64,000 nucleotides of DNA from Comamonas sp. lk. Lineage in GTDB: Bacteria > Pseudomonadota > Gammaproteobacteria > Burkholderiales > Burkholderiaceae_C. The notes below the pieces were generated by a model. It worked only from the letters and a program-made list of their open reading frames with translations. It did no database searches and was not told the origin of the DNA. Both the position numbers and the translations under genes were made by a program. This document shows, piece after piece, positions 43,845-53,529 of the stretch. Location: NCBI RefSeq assembly GCF_900564145.1, contig NZ_UOOB01000001.1, positions 3,102,754 to 3,166,753 on the forward strand. The letters run 5' to 3'. Numbering within the stretch: the first letter of the stretch is position 1; each line of letters starts with the position of its first letter.

Positions 43845-44780
43845 ATGATCATCGACATCAGCTGCTATCCCACCGACCAGGTTGACCTGGCCTGGTGGCA
43901 TGACGGCAAGCCCTATACCGTGGACCGGCTGCTCAAGACCATGGACGGCCCCTACTACGTCAACGGCAAGCCTCGCCGCATCGACAAAGCCTTTATCCAA
44001 CCGCCTCAGGGCAACACCATCTATACCTGGAGCGACGGTGAAAAGTCGGGCCGCGAGTCCATTGATGCCTATATGGCCTACACGCTCAAATGCGTGCAGG
44101 AGCATCCCGACCGACTCATCGGCTGCTTTGTCTACAACCCTCGCTGCGGTGTGCAGAACGGTGTGGAAGCCATTGAGCGCTATGTCAAAGAGCATGGCTT
44201 CAAGATGGTGCAGATGCAGGCCAATATGCATGCCTACCGTCCCGACCGCGCGCTGGACTGGGTTCGCCCGGCGTTTGAAAAATGCGCTGAACTGGGTGTG
44301 CCCGTGAAGCTGCATACAGGCGACGGCCCCTACAGCATCCCTTCCGAGTGGATTCCCATGATTCAGGAATTCCCCAATGTGGACTTCATCATGGCCCACT
44401 TCGGCGTGCAGACCGGGGGCGTCTATTGCTTCGAGCCCTTCCAGGCTGCCATGGACCTACCCAATGTGTATTGCGAATCGGGCTGGTGCTTGCAATCGCG
44501 CATTGTGGAGTTCGCCAAGGTCTTGCCCAAGCACAAGATCATCTTCGGCACAGACACACCGCCCAACGAACCCGGCATGTGGCTGCGCCTGCTGGAAGTG
44601 CTGTGTACCAACCCCCCACAGGGCATGAACCTCGACGAAGAAACGCTTGAGGACTACCTGGGCAACAACATCGCACGAATGATCGGCTTGGAGCCCACCC
44701 ATGCACCCAGGACTTTTGAAGAAGCCGAGCGGATGCTGGGTCGCAAGGCCGAGCGCCATCCCGTGATTGAACTGTACTGA
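43845..44780 (+). CDS. ACMSD-type amidohydrolase paralogue lacking the HxH motif
   Basis: The 311-residue TIM-barrel protein is clearly paralogous to the next gene: both have KxMDGPYxxNGKPRRID, QANMHAYRPDRALDW or its equivalent, an HTGDGP segment, AHFGVQTGG and GTDTPPNEPGMW. But where family members have His-x-His at the first strand, this one reads MIIDISCYPTD, so both N-terminal metal ligands are replaced by Ser and Tyr, with a Cys between. Other ligands (His157 in LHTGDGP, Asp in GTDTPP) remain. It may bind a different metal, act without one, or be a structural partner of the paralogue. AAAGGAGAG lies before the ATG. Confidence 0.88.
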   Translation: MIIDISCYPTDQVDLAWWHDGKPYTVDRLLKTMDGPYYVNGKPRRIDKAFIQPPQGNTIYTWSDGEKSGRESIDAYMAYTLKCVQEHPDRLIGCFVYNPRCGVQNGVEAIERYVKEHGFKMVQMQANMHAYRPDRALDWVRPAFEKCAELGVPVKLHTGDGPYSIPSEWIPMIQEFPNVDFIMAHFGVQTGGVYCFEPFQAAMDLPNVYCESGWCLQSRIVEFAKVLPKHKIIFGTDTPPNEPGMWLRLLEVLCTNPPQGMNLDEETLEDYLGNNIARMIGLEPTHAPRTFEEAERMLGRKAERHPVIELY

Positions 44781-44800
44781 TTCAAGCCAGGAGACAACAC

Positions 44801-45748
44801 ATGATCATCGATACCCATCTGCACCCCACCAATCTGGTGGACGAGGCATGGCGCCACACAGGCACGCCTTTCAACGGCGAGCGCATGCTCAAGCTCATGG
44901 ACGGCCCCTACATGATCAACGGCAAACCTCGCCGCATCGACATGGGCTTCATCCAGCCTCCGCCCGGCAACACGGGTTACCGCGACGGCAACCGCCGCGG
45001 ACGTGACGGCATTCGCGACTACATGTCGTATATCGCCGAGCTCACGCAGAAATATCCCGACCGTTTCATAGGCAACTTCACCTACAACCCCCGCTGGGGT
45101 CCGGAAAACGGGGCCGCCGAGATCGAGCACCACCATCTGGCCTATGGCTTCAAGATGATCAAGCTGCACGCCAATATGCACGGCTACCGGCCTGACCGCG
45201 CGCTGGAATGGCTACGCCCTGCCATGAAGGTCTGCGCCAAGTACAACATCGTGGTGCTCATTCACACGGGTGATGGTCCCTTCACCATTCCCACGATGTT
45301 CTACCCCATCATCCGCGAGTTTCCCATGGTGAACTTCGTGATTGCACACTTTGGCATTCAGACTGGCGGCAATTACTCGTTCGAGACCTTCTGGATGGCC
45401 ATGGATACGCCCAATGTCTATGTGGAATCTGGCTGGTGCTTCCAGGCACGCATTGCCGAATTCGCCAAGGAGTTGCCACGCAACAAGCTGGTCTTCGGCA
45501 CAGACAGCCCTCCCAACGAGCCCGGCATGTGGCTGCGTGAACTGGAGATGCTGTGCCGTCCAGCACCCCACGGCATCGACCTGGACGAGGACACGTTGGA
45601 AGACTACCTGGGCAACAACATTGCGCGACTGGTCGGCATTGAAACCACACCACCGCCCAAAAACCTGGAAGACGCCCAGGCTCGCCTGACGGACACCTAT
45701 GCAAGCGTTCGCAAGAAAGAAGCCCTGACCTTCGCCCCCGCGAAGTAG
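44801..45748 (+). CDS. ACMSD-type amidohydrolase with intact HxH metal site
   Basis: The 315-residue amidohydrolase-2 family protein reads MIIDTHLHPTN (H6, H8) at the first strand, with LIHTGDGPF, AHFGIQTGG and GTDSPPNEP completing the metal and catalytic set. The fold includes zinc-dependent decarboxylases (ACMSD, gamma-resorcylate, isoorotate) and hydrolases. It starts 20 bp after its paralogue with its own GGAGA site, so equal expression and hetero-oligomer formation are possible. Reaction not determined. Confidence 0.88.
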   Translation: MIIDTHLHPTNLVDEAWRHTGTPFNGERMLKLMDGPYMINGKPRRIDMGFIQPPPGNTGYRDGNRRGRDGIRDYMSYIAELTQKYPDRFIGNFTYNPRWGPENGAAEIEHHHLAYGFKMIKLHANMHGYRPDRALEWLRPAMKVCAKYNIVVLIHTGDGPFTIPTMFYPIIREFPMVNFVIAHFGIQTGGNYSFETFWMAMDTPNVYVESGWCFQARIAEFAKELPRNKLVFGTDSPPNEPGMWLRELEMLCRPAPHGIDLDEDTLEDYLGNNIARLVGIETTPPPKNLEDAQARLTDTYASVRKKEALTFAPAK

Positions 45749-45770
45749 TTGCGCTCCACAGCGAGCGTCA

Positions 45771-45792
45771 CCCACCGCCAAGCGGCGGTGGG
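45771..45792. terminator. GC-rich hairpin between the amidohydrolase and ubiD genes
   Basis: CCCACCGCC (45771-45779) pairs perfectly with GGCGGTGGG (45784-45792) around an AAGC loop. There is no T run, so it may be an attenuator, a processing or stabilising hairpin, or a weak terminator dividing the 38446-45748 operon from the following genes. Confidence 0.45.
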
Positions 45793-45859
45793 CTTCACAC
45801 CACCGAAGAAGTGCCACAGACCGCTGGCACCCCAGTTTTTGCTTTGCCGGAGCCACTCG

Positions 45860-47257
45860 ATGAATGCCAGAACAGCAATGACAGACACCGGTCAGGACTT
45901 GCACGAATTCTACGCAGCCTATGCGGATAGCTGGCCAGACGATGTTCTGTCCATTGACCAACTCACCAGCCGCGACCAGGACGTTACCGCCACGGTCTGG
46001 TCACTGGCCGCTCAAGGCCGGCATCCCATGCTGCGCTTCAATCAGGTTGAAAGCCTGCAGCGTCCTCTGCTGACCAATTTGTTTGCCTCGCGAGAACGCG
46101 TGGGCCGCATGCTGGGCGGAGTCTCTGCCGCGGGCATCCATGCCGAGTACCAGGCCCGCAGCAGAAATTTGCTCAAGCCCCAGATGATTCAGGATGGCAA
46201 GGCGCTGCAACAGGTCAAGACCAGCCAGATCAACCTGCACCAGGACATTCCGACCATCAAGCATTTCGCCAGCGATCGGGGTCCTTACATCACCAATTCG
46301 ATTCTGATTTCGGAGTTCGACGGCATCAGCAATGTGAGCTACCACCGCTCCATGGTGCACTCTGACACCGAGATCGCTACCAGCCTGCACTCACGCGGTC
46401 ACCTCTGGCGCATGCTGCGAGCCGCAGAAGCTCAGGGCAAGCCACTGCCTGTAGCCATGGTGATAGGTGCTCATCCACTATTCATGCTGGCCGCTGCCGC
46501 CCGCTTGCCTTATGGCGTCGACGAGCGCCAAGTGGCGGGCGGCCTGATCGGAGCACCACTGCAGGTCGTCAAGACGCCCAGGTATGGCATCTCGGTGCCA
46601 GCCCATGCGGAGTATGTGCTCGAAGGGGTGATCGATCCCAACCTGCGCGCCGAGGAAGGACCATTTGGCGAATTCACGGGCTACTCATCGGACCGCTCAA
46701 CCAACAATGTCTTCAAGGTCGAGACGCTGATGCAGCGCAGCGATGCCTGGCTGCTCGATGTGGTGGGTGGCAATTCTGCAGAACACCTCAATCTGGGCCG
46801 CATCCCGCGTGAATCCGAGATGGTGGAAAAGCTCAAAGAGCGCTTTCCGGGAGTCACCGCCGTGCACTACCCCAGCTCGGGCACCCACTTTCACGCCTAT
46901 ATCGCGCTCAAGCAATCCCGGCCTGGCGAGGCCCGCCAGGTCATGCTGGGCCTGCTGGGCTGGGACCCTTATCTGAAGACCGTGTTTGCCGTGGACGAGG
47001 ACGTCGACATCACCCGCGACGAAGAAGTGCTCTGGGCCATGGCCACGCATTTCCAGCCACACCAAGACTTGTTCATGGTCGATGGTCTGCCTGGCAGCCC
47101 CCTGGATCCATCGTCCTCTGCTGACGGAACAACCTCCCGCCTTGGCATTGATGCCACAAGAGGTCCGAAATTCGATGGCATACGGGCACGCATCAGCCCC
47201 GAAGTCATGCAACGCGCCCAATCACTGATTCATTCCGCCCATCGCAATATGACTTGA
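45860..47257 (+). CDS. UbiD-family prenyl-FMN-dependent decarboxylase
   Basis: The 465-residue enzyme starts at the ATG at 45860, with GGAG 7 nt upstream. The UbiD active-site triad is present: Arg163 (SYHRSM), Glu266 and Glu271 in EEGPFGEFTGY, with the same spacing as in characterised UbiD/Fdc1 enzymes. It should reversibly decarboxylate an unsaturated or aromatic acid using prenylated FMN from the UbiX at 38446. It is unlike the longer ubiquinone-pathway UbiD. In this cluster it probably removes a ring carboxylate before or after hydroxylation. Confidence 0.9.
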   Translation: MNARTAMTDTGQDLHEFYAAYADSWPDDVLSIDQLTSRDQDVTATVWSLAAQGRHPMLRFNQVESLQRPLLTNLFASRERVGRMLGGVSAAGIHAEYQARSRNLLKPQMIQDGKALQQVKTSQINLHQDIPTIKHFASDRGPYITNSILISEFDGISNVSYHRSMVHSDTEIATSLHSRGHLWRMLRAAEAQGKPLPVAMVIGAHPLFMLAAAARLPYGVDERQVAGGLIGAPLQVVKTPRYGISVPAHAEYVLEGVIDPNLRAEEGPFGEFTGYSSDRSTNNVFKVETLMQRSDAWLLDVVGGNSAEHLNLGRIPRESEMVEKLKERFPGVTAVHYPSSGTHFHAYIALKQSRPGEARQVMLGLLGWDPYLKTVFAVDEDVDITRDEEVLWAMATHFQPHQDLFMVDGLPGSPLDPSSSADGTTSRLGIDATRGPKFDGIRARISPEVMQRAQSLIHSAHRNMT

Positions 47258-47342
47258 GAGAACCCTAAAACGCCGGGAACGCACAGAGCCGAAAAGGCCG
47301 GGCGTGCTCAGGCAGCTCGATAACCAGTTCAGGAGACAAGCC

Positions 47343-48734
47343 ATGACGACGAGCACCGTACCCAAAAGCCCCCCAGCCGTACATCCCGTGGATGAAAAAC
47401 TGCCCCTGCCCCAGCTCGCAGCACTCGGGCTGCAGCATGTACTGGTCATGTATGCGGGAGCGATCGCCGTCCCACTCATCATTGGAAGCGCCCTCAAACT
47501 CACCAAGGAAGATACGGCTTTCCTGATTGCCGCCGACCTGTTTTGCTGCGGCCTGGTGACCATCATCCAGAGCATGGGCATCGGCAAGATAGGCATACGC
47601 CTGCCCATGATGATGGGAGTGACCTTTACAGCTGTCGCTCCTATTATTGCAGCAGGAAGCACTCCAGGACTGGGGCTTAAAGCGGTTTTTGGCGGCGTCA
47701 TTGTCGCGGGCATATTCACCCTGCTTGTTGCACCCTATGTCAGTCGGCTGTTGCGCTGGTTCCCTCCAGTGGTGACAGGCTCAGTAGTACTCATCATCGG
47801 CATATCGCTGATGCGCGTGGGCATCAACTGGGCTGCTGGCGGCACTCCCACCATTGCCGGTCCCAACGGGCCCATCAACAATCCCGACTACGGCATTCCC
47901 TCACACATTGCCATCTCGGGCATTGTGCTGATGACAATTTTGTTCATCATTGCCTGGTGCAAAGGCTTTCTGTCCAATATTGCCGTACTGCTGGGCATTG
48001 CCGTCGGCTTTCTGATCACGTTGGTCTCCGGGCAAGTCAACTTCGTGGGCCTGCAGTCCGCCCAGTGGGTGCGCATCATCACGCCGTTTCACTTCGGCAT
48101 TCCCACCATCGATGTGATGACCACGGTCACGCTGTGCGTGGTCATGGTGGTCATCATGATCGAAGGCGTGGGTCAGTTCCTGGCTCTGGCCGAGGTGGTG
48201 GAGCGCCCACTTGAGACAGACGATATTGCCCGCGGCCTGCGTGCCGATGGCGTTGGGGCCATCGTGGGAGGTATCTTCAATACCTTCACCTATACCTCTT
48301 ACGCCCAGAACATTGGGCTGGTACAGGTCACCGGGGTGCGTAGCCGCTGGGTCTGTGTGACGGCCGGCGTGATGCTGGTCCTGATCAGCTGCTTCCCCAA
48401 ACTGTCCTTTATTGCTGCCTCCATTCCTCAATACGTGCTGGGCGGTGCAGCCATGGTGATGTTTGGCATGGTGGCCGCTACAGGTATACGCATCCTCAGC
48501 CATGTGGATTTTGTCGAGAACCGCAAGAACGCCTACATCGTGGCCATCAGTCTGGCCATGGGCATGATTCCGCTAGTGGCTGACAGGTTCTTCATGCGCC
48601 TGCCCGACATGATGGCCAAGTTCTGCCAGAACGGTATCTTGCTGGGCACCTTCACTGCTGTGCTGCTGAATGTGCTGTTCAACGCCAAAAGCAGCGAGGC
48701 GCCCAATCTGCGCACTCTCGGAAAGGCGGCTTGA
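47343..48734 (+). CDS. NCS2-family nucleobase (xanthine/urate-type) permease
   Basis: The 463-residue membrane protein has about 14 helices, the GLQHVLVMYAG motif with the substrate-region His, and the NAT signature QNIGLVQVTGVRSR (Gln322-Asn323) used by xanthine and urate transporters. Proton symport of a purine-like base is expected. AGGAGA precedes the ATG at 47343. Its place after UbiD and just before an ABC nucleoside-type importer means two uptake routes for ring nitrogen compounds in one module. Confidence 0.92.
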   Translation: MTTSTVPKSPPAVHPVDEKLPLPQLAALGLQHVLVMYAGAIAVPLIIGSALKLTKEDTAFLIAADLFCCGLVTIIQSMGIGKIGIRLPMMMGVTFTAVAPIIAAGSTPGLGLKAVFGGVIVAGIFTLLVAPYVSRLLRWFPPVVTGSVVLIIGISLMRVGINWAAGGTPTIAGPNGPINNPDYGIPSHIAISGIVLMTILFIIAWCKGFLSNIAVLLGIAVGFLITLVSGQVNFVGLQSAQWVRIITPFHFGIPTIDVMTTVTLCVVMVVIMIEGVGQFLALAEVVERPLETDDIARGLRADGVGAIVGGIFNTFTYTSYAQNIGLVQVTGVRSRWVCVTAGVMLVLISCFPKLSFIAASIPQYVLGGAAMVMFGMVAATGIRILSHVDFVENRKNAYIVAISLAMGMIPLVADRFFMRLPDMMAKFCQNGILLGTFTAVLLNVLFNAKSSEAPNLRTLGKAA

Positions 48735-48735
48735 T

Positions 48736-50358
48736 ATGCCCAGCCTTATCCCTTCCTCCGACCAGCCACAGCTGGAGCTGTGCGGTATTCGCAAAGTGTA
48801 TGCATCAGTGGTCGCCAACGACGGTATCGATCTAGTCGTCGCACCGGGCGAGATTCAAGCCATTCTTGGCGAGAACGGAGCCGGCAAGTCCACCTTGATG
48901 AAGATCATCTACGGCATGACTGCCCCTACCGAAGGCGAGATCTACTGGCGAGGCCAGCGCGTGCAGATGAACAGCCCCAACCAGGCCCGTGCACTGGGCA
49001 TTGGCATGGTGTTCCAGCACTTCCAGCTGTTTGAAACACTGACTGTGGTGCAGAACGTAGCCTTGGCTCTGCCGGGTCGCCCGGACTTGGACGACCTATG
49101 CCAGCGCATTCATGCCGTAGGCCAGCGCTACGGTCTGCCGGTCGACTCCAAGCGACTCGTGCATACCCTTTCGGTCGGAGAGCGCCAGCGCGTGGAAATC
49201 ATTCGCTGCCTGCTGCAAAACCCGCGCCTGCTCATCATGGACGAGCCAACCTCGGTTCTCACCCCACAGGCCGTGCGCAAGCTGTTTGAAACCTTGCGCC
49301 AACTGGCCGACGAAGGCTGCAGCATTCTCTACATCAGTCACAAGCTCGACGAAGTGCAGGAGCTATGCCACAGCGCCACCATCTTGCGCAGCGGCCGAAT
49401 TACAGGCCATTGCATTCCCGCGCAGGAAACACCGGCCTCCATGGCACGCATGATGATCGGCAAGGAGCTCGTACCCTGCCAGCGCCCCAAGACCACCACG
49501 AGCGAAACCAGCGAAGCAAAACTTCAGGTCCAGGCACTATCGCGAAAAGCCAGCCACCCTTTTGGCACAGCACTCAAGGACATCAGCTTTGAACTCAAGC
49601 CCGGCGAAATCCTAGGCATTGCCGGTGTCTCTGGCAACGGTCAACAGGAACTGATGTTTGCACTTTCCGGAGAAGACCCGCTGCCCGCTCGCCAGGCGCA
49701 GATGATTCGGCTCAACGGACAGGCCGTGGCCCATCTGGACAGCGCCAGCCGCCATGCGCTGGGGCTGGGATTTGTGCCGGAAGAGCGCCTGGGACGCGGT
49801 GCCGTGCCGGCCATGAGCCTGGCAGACAACACGCTGCTCACCGCCTACGGCCAGGGTCTGCTCAAGCACGGGCTGATTCTCCGTGATGCCGTAGACCAGT
49901 TTTCCCAGTGCTGCATAGAAGGCTTTCGCGTCAAATGCTCAGGGACGCAAGCTCCGGCAAACTCGCTGTCTGGCGGCAATCTGCAGAAGTTCATCGTCGG
50001 GCGCGAGCTGATGCAAAAGCCTCAGGTACTGATAGCCGCTCAGCCGACCTGGGGAGTGGACGTCGGGGCAGCAGCTTTCATACGTCAGGCCCTGATCGAT
50101 CTGCGCAACAGCGGTGCCAGCCTGCTGGTGGTCTCAGAAGAGCTGGATGAGCTGTTTGAAATTTGCGACCGCATTGCCGTCATTGCCGATGGCCGGCTCT
50201 CCCCGGCAGTCCCCATTGAAGACACCGATGTGGAAACCATAGGCCTCTGGATGAGCGGCATTTGGCCTCACGAAGGCATGGATCACAGCCCGGAAATTCC
50301 GTCTATATCGCAGCCCGCAAGCAGCCCAATGGAAAGCGAGGTATACCGTGTGGCCTAG
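48736..50358 (+). CDS. ABC transporter ATPase, BMP/nucleoside (NupO/RbsA-like) type
   Basis: The 540-residue protein has two nucleotide-binding domains in tandem. The first has an intact Walker A (GENGAGKST), signature LSVGERQ and LLIMDEPTSVLTP; the second has the degenerate GVSGNGQQ, LSGGNLQKFI and IAAQPTWGVDV, as usual for this family. With the two permeases and BMP-family binding protein that follow, it forms a complete importer. It starts just after the NCS2 stop, and the next gene overlaps its end. Confidence 0.92.
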   Translation: MPSLIPSSDQPQLELCGIRKVYASVVANDGIDLVVAPGEIQAILGENGAGKSTLMKIIYGMTAPTEGEIYWRGQRVQMNSPNQARALGIGMVFQHFQLFETLTVVQNVALALPGRPDLDDLCQRIHAVGQRYGLPVDSKRLVHTLSVGERQRVEIIRCLLQNPRLLIMDEPTSVLTPQAVRKLFETLRQLADEGCSILYISHKLDEVQELCHSATILRSGRITGHCIPAQETPASMARMMIGKELVPCQRPKTTTSETSEAKLQVQALSRKASHPFGTALKDISFELKPGEILGIAGVSGNGQQELMFALSGEDPLPARQAQMIRLNGQAVAHLDSASRHALGLGFVPEERLGRGAVPAMSLADNTLLTAYGQGLLKHGLILRDAVDQFSQCCIEGFRVKCSGTQAPANSLSGGNLQKFIVGRELMQKPQVLIAAQPTWGVDVGAAAFIRQALIDLRNSGASLLVVSEELDELFEICDRIAVIADGRLSPAVPIEDTDVETIGLWMSGIWPHEGMDHSPEIPSISQPASSPMESEVYRVA

Positions 50359-51421
50359 GTTTGAAAAGCGCCCCGAAGCCTCGCGCCGTATGCGCTGGCT
50401 GTCTCCACTGCTGGCTGTGGCGCTCACCGTGCTCAGCGGTGCCATGCTGTTTGCCATGTTGGGGCAAAAGCCCTGGCAAGGCATTCACGTCTTCTTTATT
50501 CAACCCATCAGCGACATCTATGGCCTGAGCGAGTTGCTGCTCAAGGCCACGCCCTTGATGCTCATCAGCATGGGCCTGGCCATAGGTTTTCGCGCAGGCG
50601 TGTGGAATATTGGTGCCGAAGGCCAGTTCATCCTCGGCGCAGTGTTTGCCACAGGCATTGCATTGATGGCGGGCGATACAAGCGCCTTCTGGACCTTGCC
50701 GGTCATGGTGCTGGCGGGGGCTTTGGGCGGCGCTTTATGGGCAGCGATCCCTGCCTGGCTGCGCACGCGCTTTGGCACCAATGAAATTCTGGTGTCCTTG
50801 ATGCTGGTCTATGTGGCACAGCTACTGGCGTCCTGGCTGATCTATGGGCCCTGGAAAGACCCGGACGGCTACAACTTCCCACAAACCCGCAACTTCGGTG
50901 ACAGCGCTCTGCTGCCATTACTCGTCGAAGGCACACGCGTGCATGCGGGCTTTATTCTGGCCCTGTTCGTTCTGCTCGCAGGTTATGTATTCCTGCAACT
51001 GAGCATGCAAGGCTTTCGCATGCAGGTCGGCGGGCAGGCACCCGATGCAGCGCGCTACGCGGGCTTTTCCGGCAAACAGGCCATATGGGTCGGACTGCTG
51101 GCAGGTGGCGCTCTGGCCGGAGTGGCTGGCATGACGGAAGTCGCTGGCCCCATGGGGCAGCTCACAGCACAGATCTCCGCCGGCTACGGCTTTGCCGCCA
51201 TCATCGTGGCCTTTGTCGGGCGCCTGCATCCTGTGGGCATTCTGGCCAGCAGCCTCATCATGGCCTTGTTCTTTCTGGGTGGGGAGCAAGCCCAGCAGCA
51301 ACTGAATCTGCCCTCTTCCATCTCCAAGGTCTTCCAGGGAATGCTGCTGTTTTTCCTGCTTGCATCTGACTTGTTCATCGCTTATCGCCTGTGCTGGCAA
51401 AGCGGCCTTCGGAGAGCTTAA
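50348..51421 (+). CDS. ABC transporter permease (BMP/nucleoside type), first subunit
   Basis: The 357-residue membrane protein starts with GTG at 50348 and overlaps the end of the ATPase gene by 11 bp. It has a cytoplasmic basic N-terminus and about 8-9 helices with the family motif GFRAGVWNIGAEGQFILGAV. Such paired permeases import nucleosides or purine-like compounds with a BMP-type binding protein. The next permease gene starts 2 bp after its stop. Confidence 0.9.
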   Translation: MWPRFEKRPEASRRMRWLSPLLAVALTVLSGAMLFAMLGQKPWQGIHVFFIQPISDIYGLSELLLKATPLMLISMGLAIGFRAGVWNIGAEGQFILGAVFATGIALMAGDTSAFWTLPVMVLAGALGGALWAAIPAWLRTRFGTNEILVSLMLVYVAQLLASWLIYGPWKDPDGYNFPQTRNFGDSALLPLLVEGTRVHAGFILALFVLLAGYVFLQLSMQGFRMQVGGQAPDAARYAGFSGKQAIWVGLLAGGALAGVAGMTEVAGPMGQLTAQISAGYGFAAIIVAFVGRLHPVGILASSLIMALFFLGGEQAQQQLNLPSSISKVFQGMLLFFLLASDLFIAYRLCWQSGLRRA

Positions 51422-51423
51422 TC

Positions 51424-52356
51424 ATGGATGCATCGCTGATTTCCTCCATCGTGGCAGCGACTCTGGTCGCAGGCACACCGCTGATCATCGTGGCGCTGGG
51501 CGAGCTGATTGTGGAACGCTCCGGCGTTCTCAATCTCGGGGCCGAGGGCATGATGTCTGTAGGCGCCGTTGCCGCATTTGCAGCAGCCTATGCTGGCGCA
51601 GGACCGTGGACAGCCGCAGCCATCGGCATGCTTGCCGGCGCGTCGCTGGCGCTGATCTTCGGCTATCTATGCCTGACCATGCAGGCCAACCAGGTAGCCA
51701 GCGGTCTGGCGCTGGCCATCTTTGGCATGGGCTTGTCGGCCTTTCTTGGCAAGTCCTATGAGTCGGCGCCGCTCAATGCAGTTCCTGTGCCCAATATTCC
51801 GCTGCTGGGCGATATTCCCATCATTGGCCCTGCGCTGTTTCACCATCACTGGCTGGTCTATGCCTCCTGGCTGCTGGTCGCGGCAACGGCCTGGTTTCTG
51901 GACCGCAGTCGAGGCGGCCTGGTGTTGCGAGCGCTGGGTGAATCACCTACCGCCGCCCACGCCATTGGCTACCCGGTAATTGCCATTCGCTATCTGGCCG
52001 TGCTCTACGGCGGAGCCATGGCAGGCCTGGGCGGCGCATTTTTGTCGGTGTTCTATACCCCGCTGTGGGCCGATGGCATGGTCGCCGGGCGCGGCTGGAT
52101 TGCGCTGGCACTGGTGGTGTTCGCAACTTGGCGCCCCTTGCGCATTCTGGTGGGGGCCTACCTGTTTGGCGGCGTGCTGGTATCCCAGTTGTTTGTGCAG
52201 GGCTCAGGCCTGGCGCTGGAGATCCCATCGCAATGGCTGTCGGCCCTGCCCTATATCGCCACCATCGTGGTGCTGGTGCTGATCTCGCGCAACAAGACCA
52301 CGATCAAGTTGAATTCCCCGGCCTCCCTTGGCCAGGGCTATAGACCAGAAAGCTGA
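51424..52356 (+). CDS. ABC transporter permease (BMP/nucleoside type), second subunit
   Basis: The 310-residue membrane protein carries the family motif ERSGVLNLGAEGMMSVGA and about 8 helices. It forms the heterodimeric channel with the 50348 permease. The start at 51424 is chosen because of the 2-bp spacing and the permease-like N-terminus. The unusual substrate class (nucleoside/base rather than sugar) follows from family membership only. Confidence 0.9.
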   Translation: MDASLISSIVAATLVAGTPLIIVALGELIVERSGVLNLGAEGMMSVGAVAAFAAAYAGAGPWTAAAIGMLAGASLALIFGYLCLTMQANQVASGLALAIFGMGLSAFLGKSYESAPLNAVPVPNIPLLGDIPIIGPALFHHHWLVYASWLLVAATAWFLDRSRGGLVLRALGESPTAAHAIGYPVIAIRYLAVLYGGAMAGLGGAFLSVFYTPLWADGMVAGRGWIALALVVFATWRPLRILVGAYLFGGVLVSQLFVQGSGLALEIPSQWLSALPYIATIVVLVLISRNKTTIKLNSPASLGQGYRPES

Positions 52357-52406
52357 AGACACCCACCTATCCAGCTCCCTGCCACTACAACTACGGAGAC
52401 ATGACC

Positions 52407-53522
52407 ATGACCCGCTACAACGCGCAACGCCAGTACCGCCCGACGAGACTCCCTCGCCTTCCCAAGTGGAGCGCAGCTTCGCTCCTGCTGACATGCCTTG
52501 CTGGCACGGCGGCGGCAGAGCCGCTCAAGGTCTGCTTTCTCTACTCCAATCCGATTGGAGAAAGCGGCTGGACCTATCAGCATGAATTGGCACGCAAAGA
52601 GCTGGTCGCAGTCATGGGTAACAAAATCAGCACCAAATTCGTAGAAAACATAGCAGAAGGTCCAGATGCAGAGCGCGTTGTACGCAATTTTGTACAAGAT
52701 GGCTGCAAGCTGATCTTCACGCCCTCCTTCGGCTTTATGGAGCCTACGCTCAAAGTCGCCCGCACAGCGCCCAAGATTACCTTCATGAACGGCACAGGCT
52801 ACAAGACTGCGGCCAATGTCGGCACCTACAACGCCCGTTGGTACGAAGGCCGCTATCTGGAAGGTGTGATTGCCGGACATATGACCAAGAACAATGTGGT
52901 CGGCTACGTGGGAGCCTTTCCCATTCCTGAAGTGCTGCAAGGCGTGAACGCTTTTGCTCTGGGCATGAAAAGCGTGAACCCGAAAGCTCAGCTGCGCCTG
53001 ATCTGGGTGAATGCCTGGTACGACCCTGGCAAGGAGCGCGATGCGGCCAATGCCCTCATCAAGCTGGGAGCCGATACCATGGCCTATGCCACTTCAGGTG
53101 TGTCCATCGTCACGACAGGTGAAGAGAAAAAGGTCTACACCTTGGGCTACTACTCGGATATGTCCAAGTTCGGCCCCAGCACCAATCTGACATCCATCAC
53201 CCAGAACTGGGGCAACTTCTACATCAAGGTCGTCAATGACGTGCTTGCGGGTCAATGGAAGCCAGAGAGCGTCATGGGCGGCCTCAACGACGGCATCATC
53301 AAACTGGCACCGCTGAATGCAGCCATTCCTGCCGAAGTACGCACTCAGATCGAAGCCATGGGCAAAGAAATTGCCTCAGGCCAGCGTCAGGTTTTTTCAG
53401 GCCCGGTGCGGGACCAGCAAGGCACGACACGCGTTCCCGCAGGTCAGAATATCTCGGCCAACGACCTGGCCAACATGAACTATCTGGTCCAGGGCATTGA
53501 AGGCCTGATGCCCAAGAACTGA
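52407..53522 (+). CDS. BMP-family periplasmic binding protein of the ABC importer
   Basis: The 371-residue exported binding protein has a signal peptide ending TAAA-EPLKVCFLY; an LLTC-like lipobox inside it also makes lipoprotein processing possible. Motifs of the BmpA/PnrA purine-nucleoside-binding group include SGWTYQHELARKE and the NGTGYKTAANVGTYNARWYEGRY segment (in two parts). ATGs at 52401 and 52407 compete; GGAG at 52395-52398 is 8 nt from the second, which is chosen. It delivers ligand to the permeases at 50348 and 51424. Confidence 0.9.
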   Translation: MTRYNAQRQYRPTRLPRLPKWSAASLLLTCLAGTAAAEPLKVCFLYSNPIGESGWTYQHELARKELVAVMGNKISTKFVENIAEGPDAERVVRNFVQDGCKLIFTPSFGFMEPTLKVARTAPKITFMNGTGYKTAANVGTYNARWYEGRYLEGVIAGHMTKNNVVGYVGAFPIPEVLQGVNAFALGMKSVNPKAQLRLIWVNAWYDPGKERDAANALIKLGADTMAYATSGVSIVTTGEEKKVYTLGYYSDMSKFGPSTNLTSITQNWGNFYIKVVNDVLAGQWKPESVMGGLNDGIIKLAPLNAAIPAEVRTQIEAMGKEIASGQRQVFSGPVRDQQGTTRVPAGQNISANDLANMNYLVQGIEGLMPKN

Positions 53523-53529
53523 GAACGCC

